A DNA stretch of 64,000 bases from Oscillibacter valericigenes (GTDB lineage: Bacteria; Bacillota; Clostridia; Oscillospirales; Oscillospiraceae): positions 30,327 to 94,326 of the forward strand of contig NZ_JAFBIS010000012.1 in the NCBI RefSeq assembly GCF_021531435.1. Direction: 5' to 3'. The notes beneath the pieces were generated by a model. That model was given only the letters and a program-made list of their open reading frames with translations, ran no database searches and was not told the DNA's origin. Each line of letters opens with the position of its first letter. Position 1 is the first letter of the stretch. The position numbers and the translations under genes were made by a program. Positions 36,265 to 44,900 of this stretch are shown here, piece after piece.

Positions 36265-37476
36265 TCAGATCTCGTCGAAGAACTTGGCGTGGATGGCCTT
36301 CACAGCGCGGTTTACGTCGGCCTCGTCCAGCAGGACGGAGACACGAATTTCAGAGGTGTTGATCATCTGAATGTTGATACCGGCCTCATACAGGGCCTCG
36401 AACATCTTGGCGGCCACGCCGCAGTTGCTCATCAGGCCCACGCCCACGATGGAGACCTTGCCGATGTGCTCGTCGGCCTCGATGTGGTCGAACCGCAGAG
36501 CCTCCTTGTGCTCGTTGAGGATGTCCTCCACTTCCTCCAGGTCCTTTTTATGGACGGTGAAGGTGATGTCCTTGGTGGCCTCACGGCCGATGGACTGCAG
36601 GATGACGTCCACGTTGATGTTGTGCTTGCTCAGCAGGTCAAAGACCTGAAAGGCGACGCCGGGATTGTGCTGCAGGCCGATCAGGGCGACACGGGCGATG
36701 CTGGTGTCCTTTGCGACGCCGGCGATATTGGTTTTTTCCACTTTGGTGACCTCCTTAACTTTCGTGCCGGGCTTGCGCTCCAAGCTGGACACGACTTCCA
36801 AATTCACTCTGAACTTCTTTGCCAGCTCCACGCTGCGGTTGTGGAGCACCTGGGCGCCCTGGGATGCCAGCTCCAGCATCTCGTCATAGGTGATCTCCTC
36901 CAGCTTCCGGGCGTTGGGGACGATGCGGGGATCGGTGGTGTACACGCCGTCCACATCGGTATAGATCTGGCACAGGTCCGCCCGGAAGGCGGCGGCCAGA
37001 GCGACCGCGCTGGTGTCGGAACCGCCCCGGCCCAGGGTCGTCACGTCGCCGTTGCGGTCCACGCCCTGGAAGCCGGTGACGATGACGATGCGGTGCTGGT
37101 CCAGCTCGGACTGGATGCGCTCGGAATCGATTTTCTTGATGCGGGCGTCGGAGTGGACGCTGGTGGACTGGATACCCACCTGCCAGGCCGCCAGGGACAC
37201 GCAGGGCAGGCCCATGGACTCCAGGGCCATAGCGCACAGCGCCACGGAGATCTGCTCGCCGGTGGACAGCAGCATATCCATCTCCCGCTTGGAGGCGTGG
37301 GGATTGATCTCTTCCGCCTTGGCGATGAGGTCGTCGGTGGTATCGCCCTGGGCGGACAGCACCACGATCACGTCATTGCCCTGTAAGTAAGTCTCCGCGA
37401 TGATACCGGCGACATTTCGGATGCGCTGGGCGTCCTTCACGGAGGTGCCGCCGAATTTCTGTACGATCAAACTCAT
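36265..37476 (-). CDS. lysC: Aspartate kinase
   Basis: The 403-residue protein phosphorylates aspartate, the first step to lysine, methionine, threonine and diaminopimelate. The N-terminal kinase domain has VQKFGGTSVKDAQRI and GRGGSDTSAVALAAA; two ACT domains follow from about residue 265 (including SIVGVGLMSNCGVAAKMFEALYEAGINIQMI), the site of end-product inhibition. It lies 75 bases downstream of hom in one transcription unit. AAGGAAACAAA precedes the ATG. No lysine riboswitch is visible upstream of the operon. Confidence 0.95.
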   Translation of the reverse strand: MSLIVQKFGGTSVKDAQRIRNVAGIIAETYLQGNDVIVVLSAQGDTTDDLIAKAEEINPHASKREMDMLLSTGEQISVALCAMALESMGLPCVSLAAWQVGIQSTSVHSDARIKKIDSERIQSELDQHRIVIVTGFQGVDRNGDVTTLGRGGSDTSAVALAAAFRADLCQIYTDVDGVYTTDPRIVPNARKLEEITYDEMLELASQGAQVLHNRSVELAKKFRVNLEVVSSLERKPGTKVKEVTKVEKTNIAGVAKDTSIARVALIGLQHNPGVAFQVFDLLSKHNINVDVILQSIGREATKDITFTVHKKDLEEVEDILNEHKEALRFDHIEADEHIGKVSIVGVGLMSNCGVAAKMFEALYEAGINIQMINTSEIRVSVLLDEADVNRAVKAIHAKFFDEI

Positions 37477-37551
37477 TTTGTTTCCTTCTTTGCTTCAGAT
37501 TGGGATAGGGGCTTCCGCCCCATTATACGCAGAGAACCGCGTCTTTGGCAA

Positions 37552-38745
37552 TCACGCCAACACCCGCATACAGGCCAGCACATTCAGACACTTGGACTGC
37601 TGCTCGGCGTCCTGGCCGCTGATGCGGTCGGTGAGGAAGGCGGTCTCGCCGTCCTCGCTGAGGACCTCCACCTGGCCGAAGGCCAACGCCGCGTCGGTGA
37701 GGCTGCCCTCGATGCGGAAGTAGTACCGGGTGTGGAGCTCCATGGGGTCCTCAAAACCGGCGGTCTCCGGCGACCAGCCGATCTCCTCCCGCTTGGGACT
37801 GGCCTGGAGGCACTCCATCACGTCCGCCACGCAGGCGGAGGCAGTGGGCAGCTCCCCCGCGCCCTTGCCGTAGAACATGACCTCACCGGTGGCGTTGCCC
37901 CGGACCACCACGGCGTTGAACACATCCTCCACATTGGAGATGGGGTTCTCCTCCGGGATGAGGTGGGGGGCGACGTAGGCGGTGCGGCCGCCGCCGGGCA
38001 GCCGGACGGCACGGCCCAGCAGCTTGATCCGGTAGCCCGCCCGCTGGGCGATCTTCACGTCCCGCAGGGACAGCTTGGTGATGCCCTCCATGGGCACGGA
38101 GGCGGGGTCCACCTGGTGGCCGAAGGCCAGGTCCGCCAGGATGCAGGTCTTGCGCCCGGCGTCGATGCCCTCCACGTCGGCGGTGGGGTCGGCCTCGGCG
38201 TAGCCCTTGGCCTGGGCCTCCCGCAGGGCGTCGGAGAAAAACGCGCCTGTCCGCACCATGCGGGTGAGGATATAGTTGGTGGTGCCGTTCAGAATGCCGT
38301 ACACCTCGTCGATACGGTTGGCAGCCATGCACTGGGTCAGGGGGTGCAGGATGGGGATGCCGCCGCCCACGCTGGCCTCAAACAGGTAGTTGACGTTTTT
38401 CTTCTTCGCCAGCTCCAGCAACTCACAGCCCTTTTCCGCCACCAGCTGCTTATTGGCGGTGACGACGTGCTTGCCCGCCATCAGCGCCCGCTTTGTATAC
38501 TCGTAGGCCGCCTCCACGCCGCCGATGGTCTCCACCACCACGCGGATGTCGTCGTCCTCCTCGATCTTCTTGAAATCGTCGGTCATCAGCTGGCGGTACG
38601 GGCCGTCCTTGAAGTGCCGGACCAGGATGGTCTTCACCTGCAGGGGCTCCCCCAGCTTGTGCTCGATCTGCTTGGCGTTTTCCGCTACGACCTTGGCAAC
38701 GCCGGTGCCGACGGTGCCCAGGCCCATGATCGCAATTTGTATCAT
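37552..38745 (-). CDS. hom: Homoserine dehydrogenase
   Basis: The 397-residue NAD(P)H-dependent enzyme reduces aspartate semialdehyde to homoserine. The nucleotide fold is IAIMGLGTVGTGVAKVV; ASVGGGIPILHPL and GILNGTTNYILTRM form the substrate region with catalytic residues in EADPTADVEGIDAGRK. The C-terminal regulatory ACT region (about 335-397) is short compared with Bacillus Hom, though strands such as YYFRIEGSLTDAALAFGQ are visible. It lies between pheB and lysC. Confidence 0.94.
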   Translation of the reverse strand: MIQIAIMGLGTVGTGVAKVVAENAKQIEHKLGEPLQVKTILVRHFKDGPYRQLMTDDFKKIEEDDDIRVVVETIGGVEAAYEYTKRALMAGKHVVTANKQLVAEKGCELLELAKKKNVNYLFEASVGGGIPILHPLTQCMAANRIDEVYGILNGTTNYILTRMVRTGAFFSDALREAQAKGYAEADPTADVEGIDAGRKTCILADLAFGHQVDPASVPMEGITKLSLRDVKIAQRAGYRIKLLGRAVRLPGGGRTAYVAPHLIPEENPISNVEDVFNAVVVRGNATGEVMFYGKGAGELPTASACVADVMECLQASPKREEIGWSPETAGFEDPMELHTRYYFRIEGSLTDAALAFGQVEVLSEDGETAFLTDRISGQDAEQQSKCLNVLACMRVLA

Positions 38746-38762
38746 GTACGCTCTCCTCTTTC

Positions 38763-39203
38763 TCAGCCTGCCAGGATCTCGAACTTCACCACACCGTCCA
38801 GGCCGGACACGTCCGCGATCAGCTGCTCCAGAGACTCCGCCATCTCGCTGGTCTCGGCGGAGATGGTGACGGCGGCGCAGCCATTGGTGGGGATGCTCTG
38901 GTTGATGGTCAGGATGTTGGCGCCGGAGGTGGCGAACACCGACAGCACCCGGCTCAACACGCCGGTGTTGTCTTTCAGCATGGCGTAGAACGTGATGATG
39001 TGCTCGGACTTCATGTCGTTGAAGGGCTGCACGGAATCCTTGTACTTATAGAACGCGCTGCGGCTGATGCCTGCCAGCTTCGTGGCCGCGCCCACGGTGT
39101 CCACCTCGCCGGTCTGCATCATGCGCTTGGCCTCCGCGACTTTCACAAAAATCTCCGGCAGCGCATCCGCCGCCACGATGTAATACTTGATCGCTTTTGC
39201 CAT
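38763..39203 (-). CDS. pheB: PheB-like ACT domain regulator (UPF0735)
   Basis: The 146-residue protein has an N-terminal helix-turn-helix-like segment (GAATKLAGISRSAFYKYKDSV) and a C-terminal ACT domain (ITFYAMLKDNTGVLSRVLSVFATSGANILTINQ). This is the UPF0735/PheB layout; in Bacillus pheB neighbours pheA and hom-thr genes. It leads the pheB-hom-lysC operon and may sense an aromatic or aspartate-family amino acid. GGAGGCGGACGAT precedes the ATG. Confidence 0.88.
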   Translation of the reverse strand: MAKAIKYYIVAADALPEIFVKVAEAKRMMQTGEVDTVGAATKLAGISRSAFYKYKDSVQPFNDMKSEHIITFYAMLKDNTGVLSRVLSVFATSGANILTINQSIPTNGCAAVTISAETSEMAESLEQLIADVSGLDGVVKFEILAG

Positions 39204-39244
39204 ATCGTCCGCCTCCTACGGTCAAATGTCTTTCCATGTTGCTT

Positions 39245-39273
39245 ATCCTACCATATTTTCTGGCCCCGCACAA
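39245..39273 (-). promoter_or_regulatory. Predicted promoter of pheB-hom-lysC
   Basis: On the minus strand: TTGTGC (39268-39273), 17-base spacer, TAGGAT (39245-39250) preceded by TGG. The start near 39238 leaves a leader of about 35 bases, too short for a riboswitch. Confidence 0.6.
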
Positions 39274-39357
39274 CCAAAAACGCCAAATTTCTTTTGGGAG
39301 AAATGGGGAATCTCACGGGCAGATGTCCGCCATACGTAGGCAATTTGCCAAAGAGCG

Positions 39358-39392
39358 CAAAAAGGAGACGCCCCTTGCGGCGGCGTCTCCCG
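39358..39392 (-). terminator. Terminator of the ddl-to-aminopeptidase operon
   Basis: GGAGACGCC (39364-39372) pairs with 39382-39390; TTTTTGCG follows on the minus strand. It lies about ten bases after the aminopeptidase stop codon. Confidence 0.88.
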
Positions 39393-39401
39393 TGGATGGA
39401 T

Positions 39402-40805
39402 TCAGTTTTTCGCTTCGTACACGGCCTTCATGCCCTTGTAGGTCTCCCAGCAGTCCAGCTTGGCCACCGTCTCGAAGGGGGCGTGCATGCTGAGCACCGG
39501 CACGCCCGCGTCCAGGGTGGTGATGTTGCGGTTGGCCATATACATAGCCACGGTCCCGCCGCCGCCGGCGTCCACCTTGCCCAGCTCCGCGATCTGCCAG
39601 ATAACGCCCGCGTCGTCGAACAGGCGGCGGACGTAGGCCACGGTCTCGGCGTCGGCGTCGCTGGCGCCGGATTTGCCCCGGGCGCCGGTGTACTTGCAAA
39701 GGCCGATGCCGTAGTTCACAAAGGCGGCGTTCCGCTTCTCGTAGACCTCGGCATAGTCGGGGTCGTAGGCCGCCGTCACGTCGGCGCTGAGGCAGAAGGA
39801 CTTCTCAAAGCACACCCGGACAGGCACATCCTGGGCGGCGCACAGGTCCTCCATAAAGGTGTCGAAAGCGGCGGACTGCATGCCCGTCACGCCGTCGGAG
39901 CCGATCTCCTCCTTGTCCGCCAGCACGCAGACGGCGGTCTTTTCCGGCGTCTCCTCCAGGTCCAGCAGGGCCTTGAGCGCGGCGTAGCCGCACACCCGGT
40001 CGTCGTGGCCGTAGGCGCCGATGAGGGAGCGGTCCAGGCCGATGTCGCAGGCGCCCGCGGCAGGGACAGCCTCCAGCTCGGCGGAGGTGAAGTCGTCCTC
40101 GGTGATGCCGTACTTCTCGTTCAGCAGCTTCATCACCGCCAGCTTCACCCGGCCGGTGTCGTCCTCGTCTCCGATGGGGCGGCTGCCCAGCAGCAGGTTC
40201 AGCGTCTCGCCGGGCACCGCCTCCGCCAGGGGCTTCTTGCTCTGCTCCTGGCCCAGGTGGGGCAGCAGGTCCGTGATGACCAGCTTGGGGTCGCCCTCCT
40301 CCGCGCCGATGTTCACCGCCGCGGTAGTGCCGTCTTTCAATGCGATGACCCCCCGCAGCTCCAGGGGAATAGTGACCCACTGGTACTTCCGCAGGCCGCC
40401 GTAGTAGTGGGTCTTGAAGTACGCCAGCTCGCTCTCCTCATACAGGGGATTGGGCTTCAGGTCCAGCCGGGGAGAGTCGATGTGGGCGGCGGCGATCTGG
40501 GCGCCCTCCGCCAGGGACTTCTTTCCGATGTGTGCCAGCATGACGGACTTGCCCCGGTTGCAGAGATACACCTTGTCGCCGCTGCTGACCTCCATACCCC
40601 GGACATAGGGCTTGTAGCCCTTCTCCTCAGCCAGGCGGATGGTCTCGACAGCACAGAGCCGCTCCGTCTTGCCCTTATCCAAAAACGATTTGTAGCCGTC
40701 GCAGTAGGCTTCCATGGCCGCCTGCTCCGTGCTGTCAAAGCGGTCGTAGCCGTTCTTCCTGCCGGAGAACAGCTTTTCTTTCAGTTCCTTGATCTCGTCA
40801 GACAT
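39402..40805 (-). CDS. M18-family metalloaminopeptidase
   Basis: The 467-residue cytosolic enzyme belongs to peptidase family M18 (aspartyl aminopeptidase-like), which removes N-terminal residues using two zinc ions. The expected ligand regions are AAHIDSPRLDLK, YGHDDRVCGYAAL, ADKEEIGSDGVTGMQS and LSMHAPFET near the C-terminus. Length fits the family. It lies 18 bases after the sua5-coaE fusion and is the last gene of the operon. GGGAGGGTTACCA precedes the ATG. Confidence 0.92.
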   Translation of the reverse strand: MSDEIKELKEKLFSGRKNGYDRFDSTEQAAMEAYCDGYKSFLDKGKTERLCAVETIRLAEEKGYKPYVRGMEVSSGDKVYLCNRGKSVMLAHIGKKSLAEGAQIAAAHIDSPRLDLKPNPLYEESELAYFKTHYYGGLRKYQWVTIPLELRGVIALKDGTTAAVNIGAEEGDPKLVITDLLPHLGQEQSKKPLAEAVPGETLNLLLGSRPIGDEDDTGRVKLAVMKLLNEKYGITEDDFTSAELEAVPAAGACDIGLDRSLIGAYGHDDRVCGYAALKALLDLEETPEKTAVCVLADKEEIGSDGVTGMQSAAFDTFMEDLCAAQDVPVRVCFEKSFCLSADVTAAYDPDYAEVYEKRNAAFVNYGIGLCKYTGARGKSGASDADAETVAYVRRLFDDAGVIWQIAELGKVDAGGGGTVAMYMANRNITTLDAGVPVLSMHAPFETVAKLDCWETYKGMKAVYEAKN

Positions 40806-40823
40806 TGGTAACCCTCCCAGGTA

Positions 40824-42497
40824 TTATTTGTTTCCGTGGCGCTTTTCTTCCCGCAGCGCTTCCACCAGCCGCTCGAAGAATTTCTTCGCTTCCCGCTGGA
40901 ACTTCTCCGGCGTATCAGCGGCATTGTTCAGTTCCAGGTCACACTTGCCCCGGTAGAACTCATCCGGTTTCTGGGCGGAAATGCGCAGCCGGGCATACTG
41001 TTCCGTAATGTTGTCCCGGGCCATGATGCGCCGCACCCGCAGCTCCGTGGGGGCGGTCACCGCGATGGTGCGGTCACACAGCCGGTCCAGGCCGCTCTCA
41101 ATGAGGTTGATGGCGTCGATGGCGTACAGGCCGTCGGGGATGCTGTCCATCCGCCACTCCAGCTCCGGAATGAGGAAGCGGAACACGATGGCGTTCAGCT
41201 TGTCCAGCCGCTCTTTTTTGGCAAAGACCTCCTGGCCCAGCTTCTGCCGGTTCAGCTTTCCGTCGGGGCCGAAGACACCGGGGAACGTGGCGTTGATGGT
41301 GTTCCGCAGTTCCTGGTCGTGGTCCAGCATCTCGTGGTACACCGCGTCGCAGTCGATGATCTCGCCGCCCAGCTCCCGGATGGCATTCAGGGCGCTGGTC
41401 TTGCCCGCGCCGGTGCCGCCGGTGAGACCCAGCACGATGCGCTGGCTGTCAGACTCCACAATGTGGAACCCGGCGGCCTTTTTCAGCCGGTTGCCCACCG
41501 CCAGTCCCAGGCCCCGGCTGTCGGGGCACTGAGCCAGAATTTCCGACACATCGCTGTTGTCGAAGGTCCGCAGAGCGTCGAACACCCGCTGGGCCTGGGC
41601 CAGCTTATCGTTGCTGGGGCCCAGGGTGTGTACCTCCTGCTGGGGAAACAGGTGGGCAAACTCATCAAAGCAAATAACGCCGGTGGTGGGACCCACCCGC
41701 CGGGCGATCTCCCGGGCAGAGGCCTCCGGCGCGCCGGTGAACACGGTTACCGGGGCCTTGGGGGCGTAATGGCGGTATTTCATGCCGGGGGCCTTGGGCT
41801 GCTCGCCCTCCTGCAGGGGGCTGACCACCGCCTTGTCCACGGCGATAGGCCCAATGAGCTGCTCCAGCGCCTCCAGAGGCAGTCCGCCGGGACGCAGCAG
41901 CCGGGGCGGGTCGCAGGTCAGATCCAGGATGGTAGACTCCACACCCACGGTGCAGGGACCGCCGTCCACCACGCCCTCGATCTTGCCGTCCATATCCTCC
42001 AGCACGTCCTGGGCGGTGGTGCAGCTGGGCCGTCCGGAGGTGTTGGCGCTGGGCGCCGCCACCGGGATGCCCGCCTCCCGGATGATGGCCAGGGTGACGG
42101 GGTGGTTGGGACAGCGCATGGCCACCGTGTCCAGTCCCGCCGTGATGATGGAGGGCACCACATCCGTCCGGCATTTCAAGATCATGGTCAGGGGGCCGGG
42201 CCAGAATTTCCGGGCCAGCACATAGGCCAGGGGCGGGATGTCCTTACAGTACCGGGGCAGCCACTGCTGGCCGGGAATGGTCAAGATCAGGGGATTGTCC
42301 TGGGGACGGCCCTTGGCCTCGAAGATCCGCTTGACGGCTGTTTCGTCCAGGCCGTTAGCAGCCAGTCCGTACACCGTCTCCGTGGGGATGCCCACCAGTC
42401 CCCCTTCCCGCAGGATCTTGGCGGCGGCGGAGATTTTATCCTCAATTTCCTTCTGCTGTCCCTTGGTGTCCCGCAGGTCATAATAAATCGTCTGCAT
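40824..42497 (-). CDS. Fusion of threonylcarbamoyl-AMP synthase (Sua5/TsaC) and dephospho-CoA kinase (CoaE)
   Basis: This uninterrupted 557-residue frame encodes two enzymes. Residues 1 to about 215 form the YrdC domain (GIPTETVYGLAANG, PSANTSGRPS), and about 225-345 the Sua5 accessory domain (APGMKYRHYAPKAPV); together they make threonylcarbamoyl-AMP for tRNA t6A. Residues from about 352 are a dephospho-CoA kinase with P-loop GGTGAGKT (360-367), DCDAVYHEML and a family-typical C-terminal helix. CoaE completes CoA synthesis. Both halves look intact. The gene is 17 bases after prfA, matching the common prfA-sua5 adjacency in Firmicutes, while CoaE is normally separate. Confidence 0.92.
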   Translation of the reverse strand: MQTIYYDLRDTKGQQKEIEDKISAAAKILREGGLVGIPTETVYGLAANGLDETAVKRIFEAKGRPQDNPLILTIPGQQWLPRYCKDIPPLAYVLARKFWPGPLTMILKCRTDVVPSIITAGLDTVAMRCPNHPVTLAIIREAGIPVAAPSANTSGRPSCTTAQDVLEDMDGKIEGVVDGGPCTVGVESTILDLTCDPPRLLRPGGLPLEALEQLIGPIAVDKAVVSPLQEGEQPKAPGMKYRHYAPKAPVTVFTGAPEASAREIARRVGPTTGVICFDEFAHLFPQQEVHTLGPSNDKLAQAQRVFDALRTFDNSDVSEILAQCPDSRGLGLAVGNRLKKAAGFHIVESDSQRIVLGLTGGTGAGKTSALNAIRELGGEIIDCDAVYHEMLDHDQELRNTINATFPGVFGPDGKLNRQKLGQEVFAKKERLDKLNAIVFRFLIPELEWRMDSIPDGLYAIDAINLIESGLDRLCDRTIAVTAPTELRVRRIMARDNITEQYARLRISAQKPDEFYRGKCDLELNNAADTPEKFQREAKKFFERLVEALREEKRHGNK

Positions 42498-42514
42498 ATC
42501 GTTCGCCTCTATCT

Positions 42515-43588
42515 TTATCCGTCGGCTTCCTCGCCGCCGTTCTTTAGCTTTTCCGCCTGGTCCGCCGTGACCAGCGCGTCGATCAGTTCATCCAGGTCGC
42601 CGTCCATGATGGCGTCGATTTTATATAACGTCAGGCCGATGCGGTGATCCGTCACCCGGCCCTGGGGGAAATTGTAGGTGCGGATGCGCTCGCTGCGGTC
42701 GCCGCTGCCCACCTGGTTCTTCCGCTCCGCCGCCGTTGCGGCGTCCCGGCGGGAGCGCTCCTCCTCGTACAGCTTGGAGGCTAGGATGCGCATGGCCTTG
42801 TCCCGGTTCTGGAACTGGCTCCGCTCCTGCTGGCACTCCACCACCGTGCCGGTGGGCTTGTGGATCAGCCGGACGGCGGAGGAGGTCTTGTTCACGTGCT
42901 GGCCCCCCGCGCCAGAGGATCGGAACACCTGCATCTCAATGTCTGCAGGATTCAGCTCCACGTCCACTTCCTCCACCTCCGGCAGTACCGCCACCGTGGC
43001 GGCGCTGGTGTGGATGCGGCCGCCGGATTCCGTCTCCGGTACCCGCTGGACCCGGTGGACGCCGCTCTCGAATTTCAGCCGGGACCAGGCGCCCTCGCCC
43101 TCAATGACGGCGCTGCACTCCTTTACGCCGCCCAGCTCCGTCTCGTTCATATTCACGATGTCGATTTTCCAGCCCTTGGATTGGGCGTACATGGTGTACA
43201 TCCGCAGCAAAGACGCCGCGAACAGCGCGCCTTCCTCGCCGCCGACACCGCCCCGGAGCTCCATGATGACGTTTTTCTCGTCATTGGGGTCCCTGGGCAG
43301 CAGGAGAATCCGCAGTTTTTCCCGGAGCCGGTCCAGCTCCAGCTTGGCAGAGGCAAATTCCTCCTGGGCAAGCTCGTGGAAATCCGGGTCGTGAAGCAGT
43401 TCCTCCGCCTCAGCCCGGTCCTGTTCGGCCCGCAGCCAGGCCCGGTAGGTCTCCACCACCGGCTCCAGCTCCTTACGCTCCCGGTTGACCTGCCGCAGCC
43501 GGGCCGCGTCGCCGTAGACGGCGGGGTCCGAAAGCTGGGCCTCCAGGTCCTCGTACCGCAGGGCCAGTTCTTTTAGTTTATCCAGCAT
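42515..43588 (-). CDS. prfA: Peptide chain release factor 1
   Basis: The 357-residue protein has the catalytic GGQ in SSGAGGQHVNKTSSAVRL (about residue 230) and the RF1 stop-codon recognition domain upstream. It terminates translation at UAA and UAG. In Firmicutes prfA commonly precedes sua5, as here. AAGGAGCGGCGGT precedes the ATG. Confidence 0.96.
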   Translation of the reverse strand: MLDKLKELALRYEDLEAQLSDPAVYGDAARLRQVNRERKELEPVVETYRAWLRAEQDRAEAEELLHDPDFHELAQEEFASAKLELDRLREKLRILLLPRDPNDEKNVIMELRGGVGGEEGALFAASLLRMYTMYAQSKGWKIDIVNMNETELGGVKECSAVIEGEGAWSRLKFESGVHRVQRVPETESGGRIHTSAATVAVLPEVEEVDVELNPADIEMQVFRSSGAGGQHVNKTSSAVRLIHKPTGTVVECQQERSQFQNRDKAMRILASKLYEEERSRRDAATAAERKNQVGSGDRSERIRTYNFPQGRVTDHRIGLTLYKIDAIMDGDLDELIDALVTADQAEKLKNGGEEADG

Positions 43589-43627
43589 ACCGCCGCTCCT
43601 TTCAAAAATTTGAAAAGAACACGGCCG

Positions 43628-44122
43628 CTACTTCTTCTGTCCGTTCAAAAAGTCCCGGGTCTGGCGCAGGAATTCCTCCTGCCAGAAGGCATAGCCCACA
43701 GAGCCCCGCCGCAGGGATACCGCCGCCTGGTGTCCGGCGGGGACGTACAGGTCCATCTGTTCAAACACTTCTTCGCTTCTGTTCTCGCTGCCCCGGGTGA
43801 CCACATACGCGGCGTTTCGCAGCTCCTTGCCGTACCGCTTCAAAAAGTCCCGGGTCACGGCGCTGCACCGCCCCGCCCAGACCGGAGAGCCGACGATGAC
43901 CAGCCGGTACTCCTTCACTGGCCGCGCCGTCTCAAAGGGCTTGATGGGCTTGGTGGTCCGGCGCATGGCGTCCATACCGCAGCGGAGCCAGCCGCGGGCG
44001 CCGCCCCGGGCCACGCCGTCCTGAAGCTCCACCAGCTCGGCGTCCAGCGCCTGGGCGATCTCCGCCATGGCGGACCGGGTATTGCCCGTCCGGGAGTAAT
44101 AGATACATAATACGTCGCTCAT
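43628..44122 (-). CDS. Flavodoxin family protein
   Basis: The 164-residue protein has the flavodoxin FMN phosphate loop (LCIYYSRTGNTRSAMAEIA) and the second loop VIVGSPVWAGRCSA. It is probably a cytoplasmic electron carrier or FMN-dependent oxidoreductase. The ATG at 44122 follows GAGGAGAACCAT; a start six codons earlier would overlap ydcF further. It lies between ydcF (overlapping it) and prfA (39 bases) in the operon. Confidence 0.87.
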   Translation of the reverse strand: MSDVLCIYYSRTGNTRSAMAEIAQALDAELVELQDGVARGGARGWLRCGMDAMRRTTKPIKPFETARPVKEYRLVIVGSPVWAGRCSAVTRDFLKRYGKELRNAAYVVTRGSENRSEEVFEQMDLYVPAGHQAAVSLRRGSVGYAFWQEEFLRQTRDFLNGQKK

Positions 44123-44132
44123 ATGGTTCTCC

Positions 44133-44900
44133 TCAGTCAAAAATCAGGGTCTTTACCATGGCAAAGGCCTCCCGCAGATAGTAATTCACTTCCAGATGCT
44201 TCCACGGCAGCTCCGCCGGAACGCCGAAGGCGTGGCCGTAGCCCTGCCGGGCGGCGATGAGGCGGGAGCGGGCAATGTGGAAATCGTTGGTGACCACCGC
44301 CGCGTTGTCCTCTGCCGGGTCGATGCCATGTTCCTCCAGCAAATCCTTGGAAAAAGCGAAATTCTCCGCTGTGTTCCCGGCCCGTTCCTCCAAAATCAGC
44401 CGCGCCGGGTCCACGCCCCGGGCGGTGAGCCAGTCATACATGCACTGAGCCTCGGTGATCTCCTCGCCGTAGCCCCTTCCGCCGGTCAAAACCGCTGGGA
44501 CGTCCGGGTTCTCCTCCAGATAGTCCAGCGCCGCGGTCAGCCGGGTGTACAGGGACAGGGACGGTACTTTTCCATTGACGCCCGCGCCCAAAACGATGAC
44601 CGCGTCAGCGGGAATGGCGGAGCGGTCCGTGTTTCCCTCCCGGATCACATAGCCCTCTAAGACCGTCAGCGGCACCAGTACCAGCACCAAAGCAGTCCGA
44701 AAGGCCCGCCGGCACAGGCGGCCCGTATTCGACTTTGCCGCCCAGCGGTCCAGCAGCAGTGCCAAGGCCAGTACCGCCGCCAGTCCCACCAGCAGAAAGC
44801 CGGAGAACCGCATGCCCCAGGGCCGGACGGTTATCAGGACAACGCCCGCCAGGGCCAGCAGCGCGGCAGCCGCACCCTGTATGTTTTCCCGCTTTGTCAT
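44133..44900 (-). CDS. YdcF/SanA-like DUF218 membrane protein
   Basis: The 255-residue protein has three hydrophobic segments in its first 90 residues and then a DUF218 domain (AVIVLGAGVNGKVPSLSLYTRL; LTGGRGYGEEITEAQCM; VVTNDFHIARSRLIAARQG). DUF218 proteins such as SanA and ElyC affect envelope integrity; the biochemical role is unknown. It overlaps the ABC-F gene by four bases and the flavodoxin gene follows closely. Confidence 0.87.
   Translation of the reverse strand: MTKRENIQGAAAALLALAGVVLITVRPWGMRFSGFLLVGLAAVLALALLLDRWAAKSNTGRLCRRAFRTALVLVLVPLTVLEGYVIREGNTDRSAIPADAVIVLGAGVNGKVPSLSLYTRLTAALDYLEENPDVPAVLTGGRGYGEEITEAQCMYDWLTARGVDPARLILEERAGNTAENFAFSKDLLEEHGIDPAEDNAAVVTNDFHIARSRLIAARQGYGHAFGVPAELPWKHLEVNYYLREAFAMVKTLIFD

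Noticed and set aside
39204..39401. Lysine riboswitch or T-box upstream of pheB-hom-lysC
   Set aside because: The predicted leader is only about 35 bases and shows no T-box or L-box elements.
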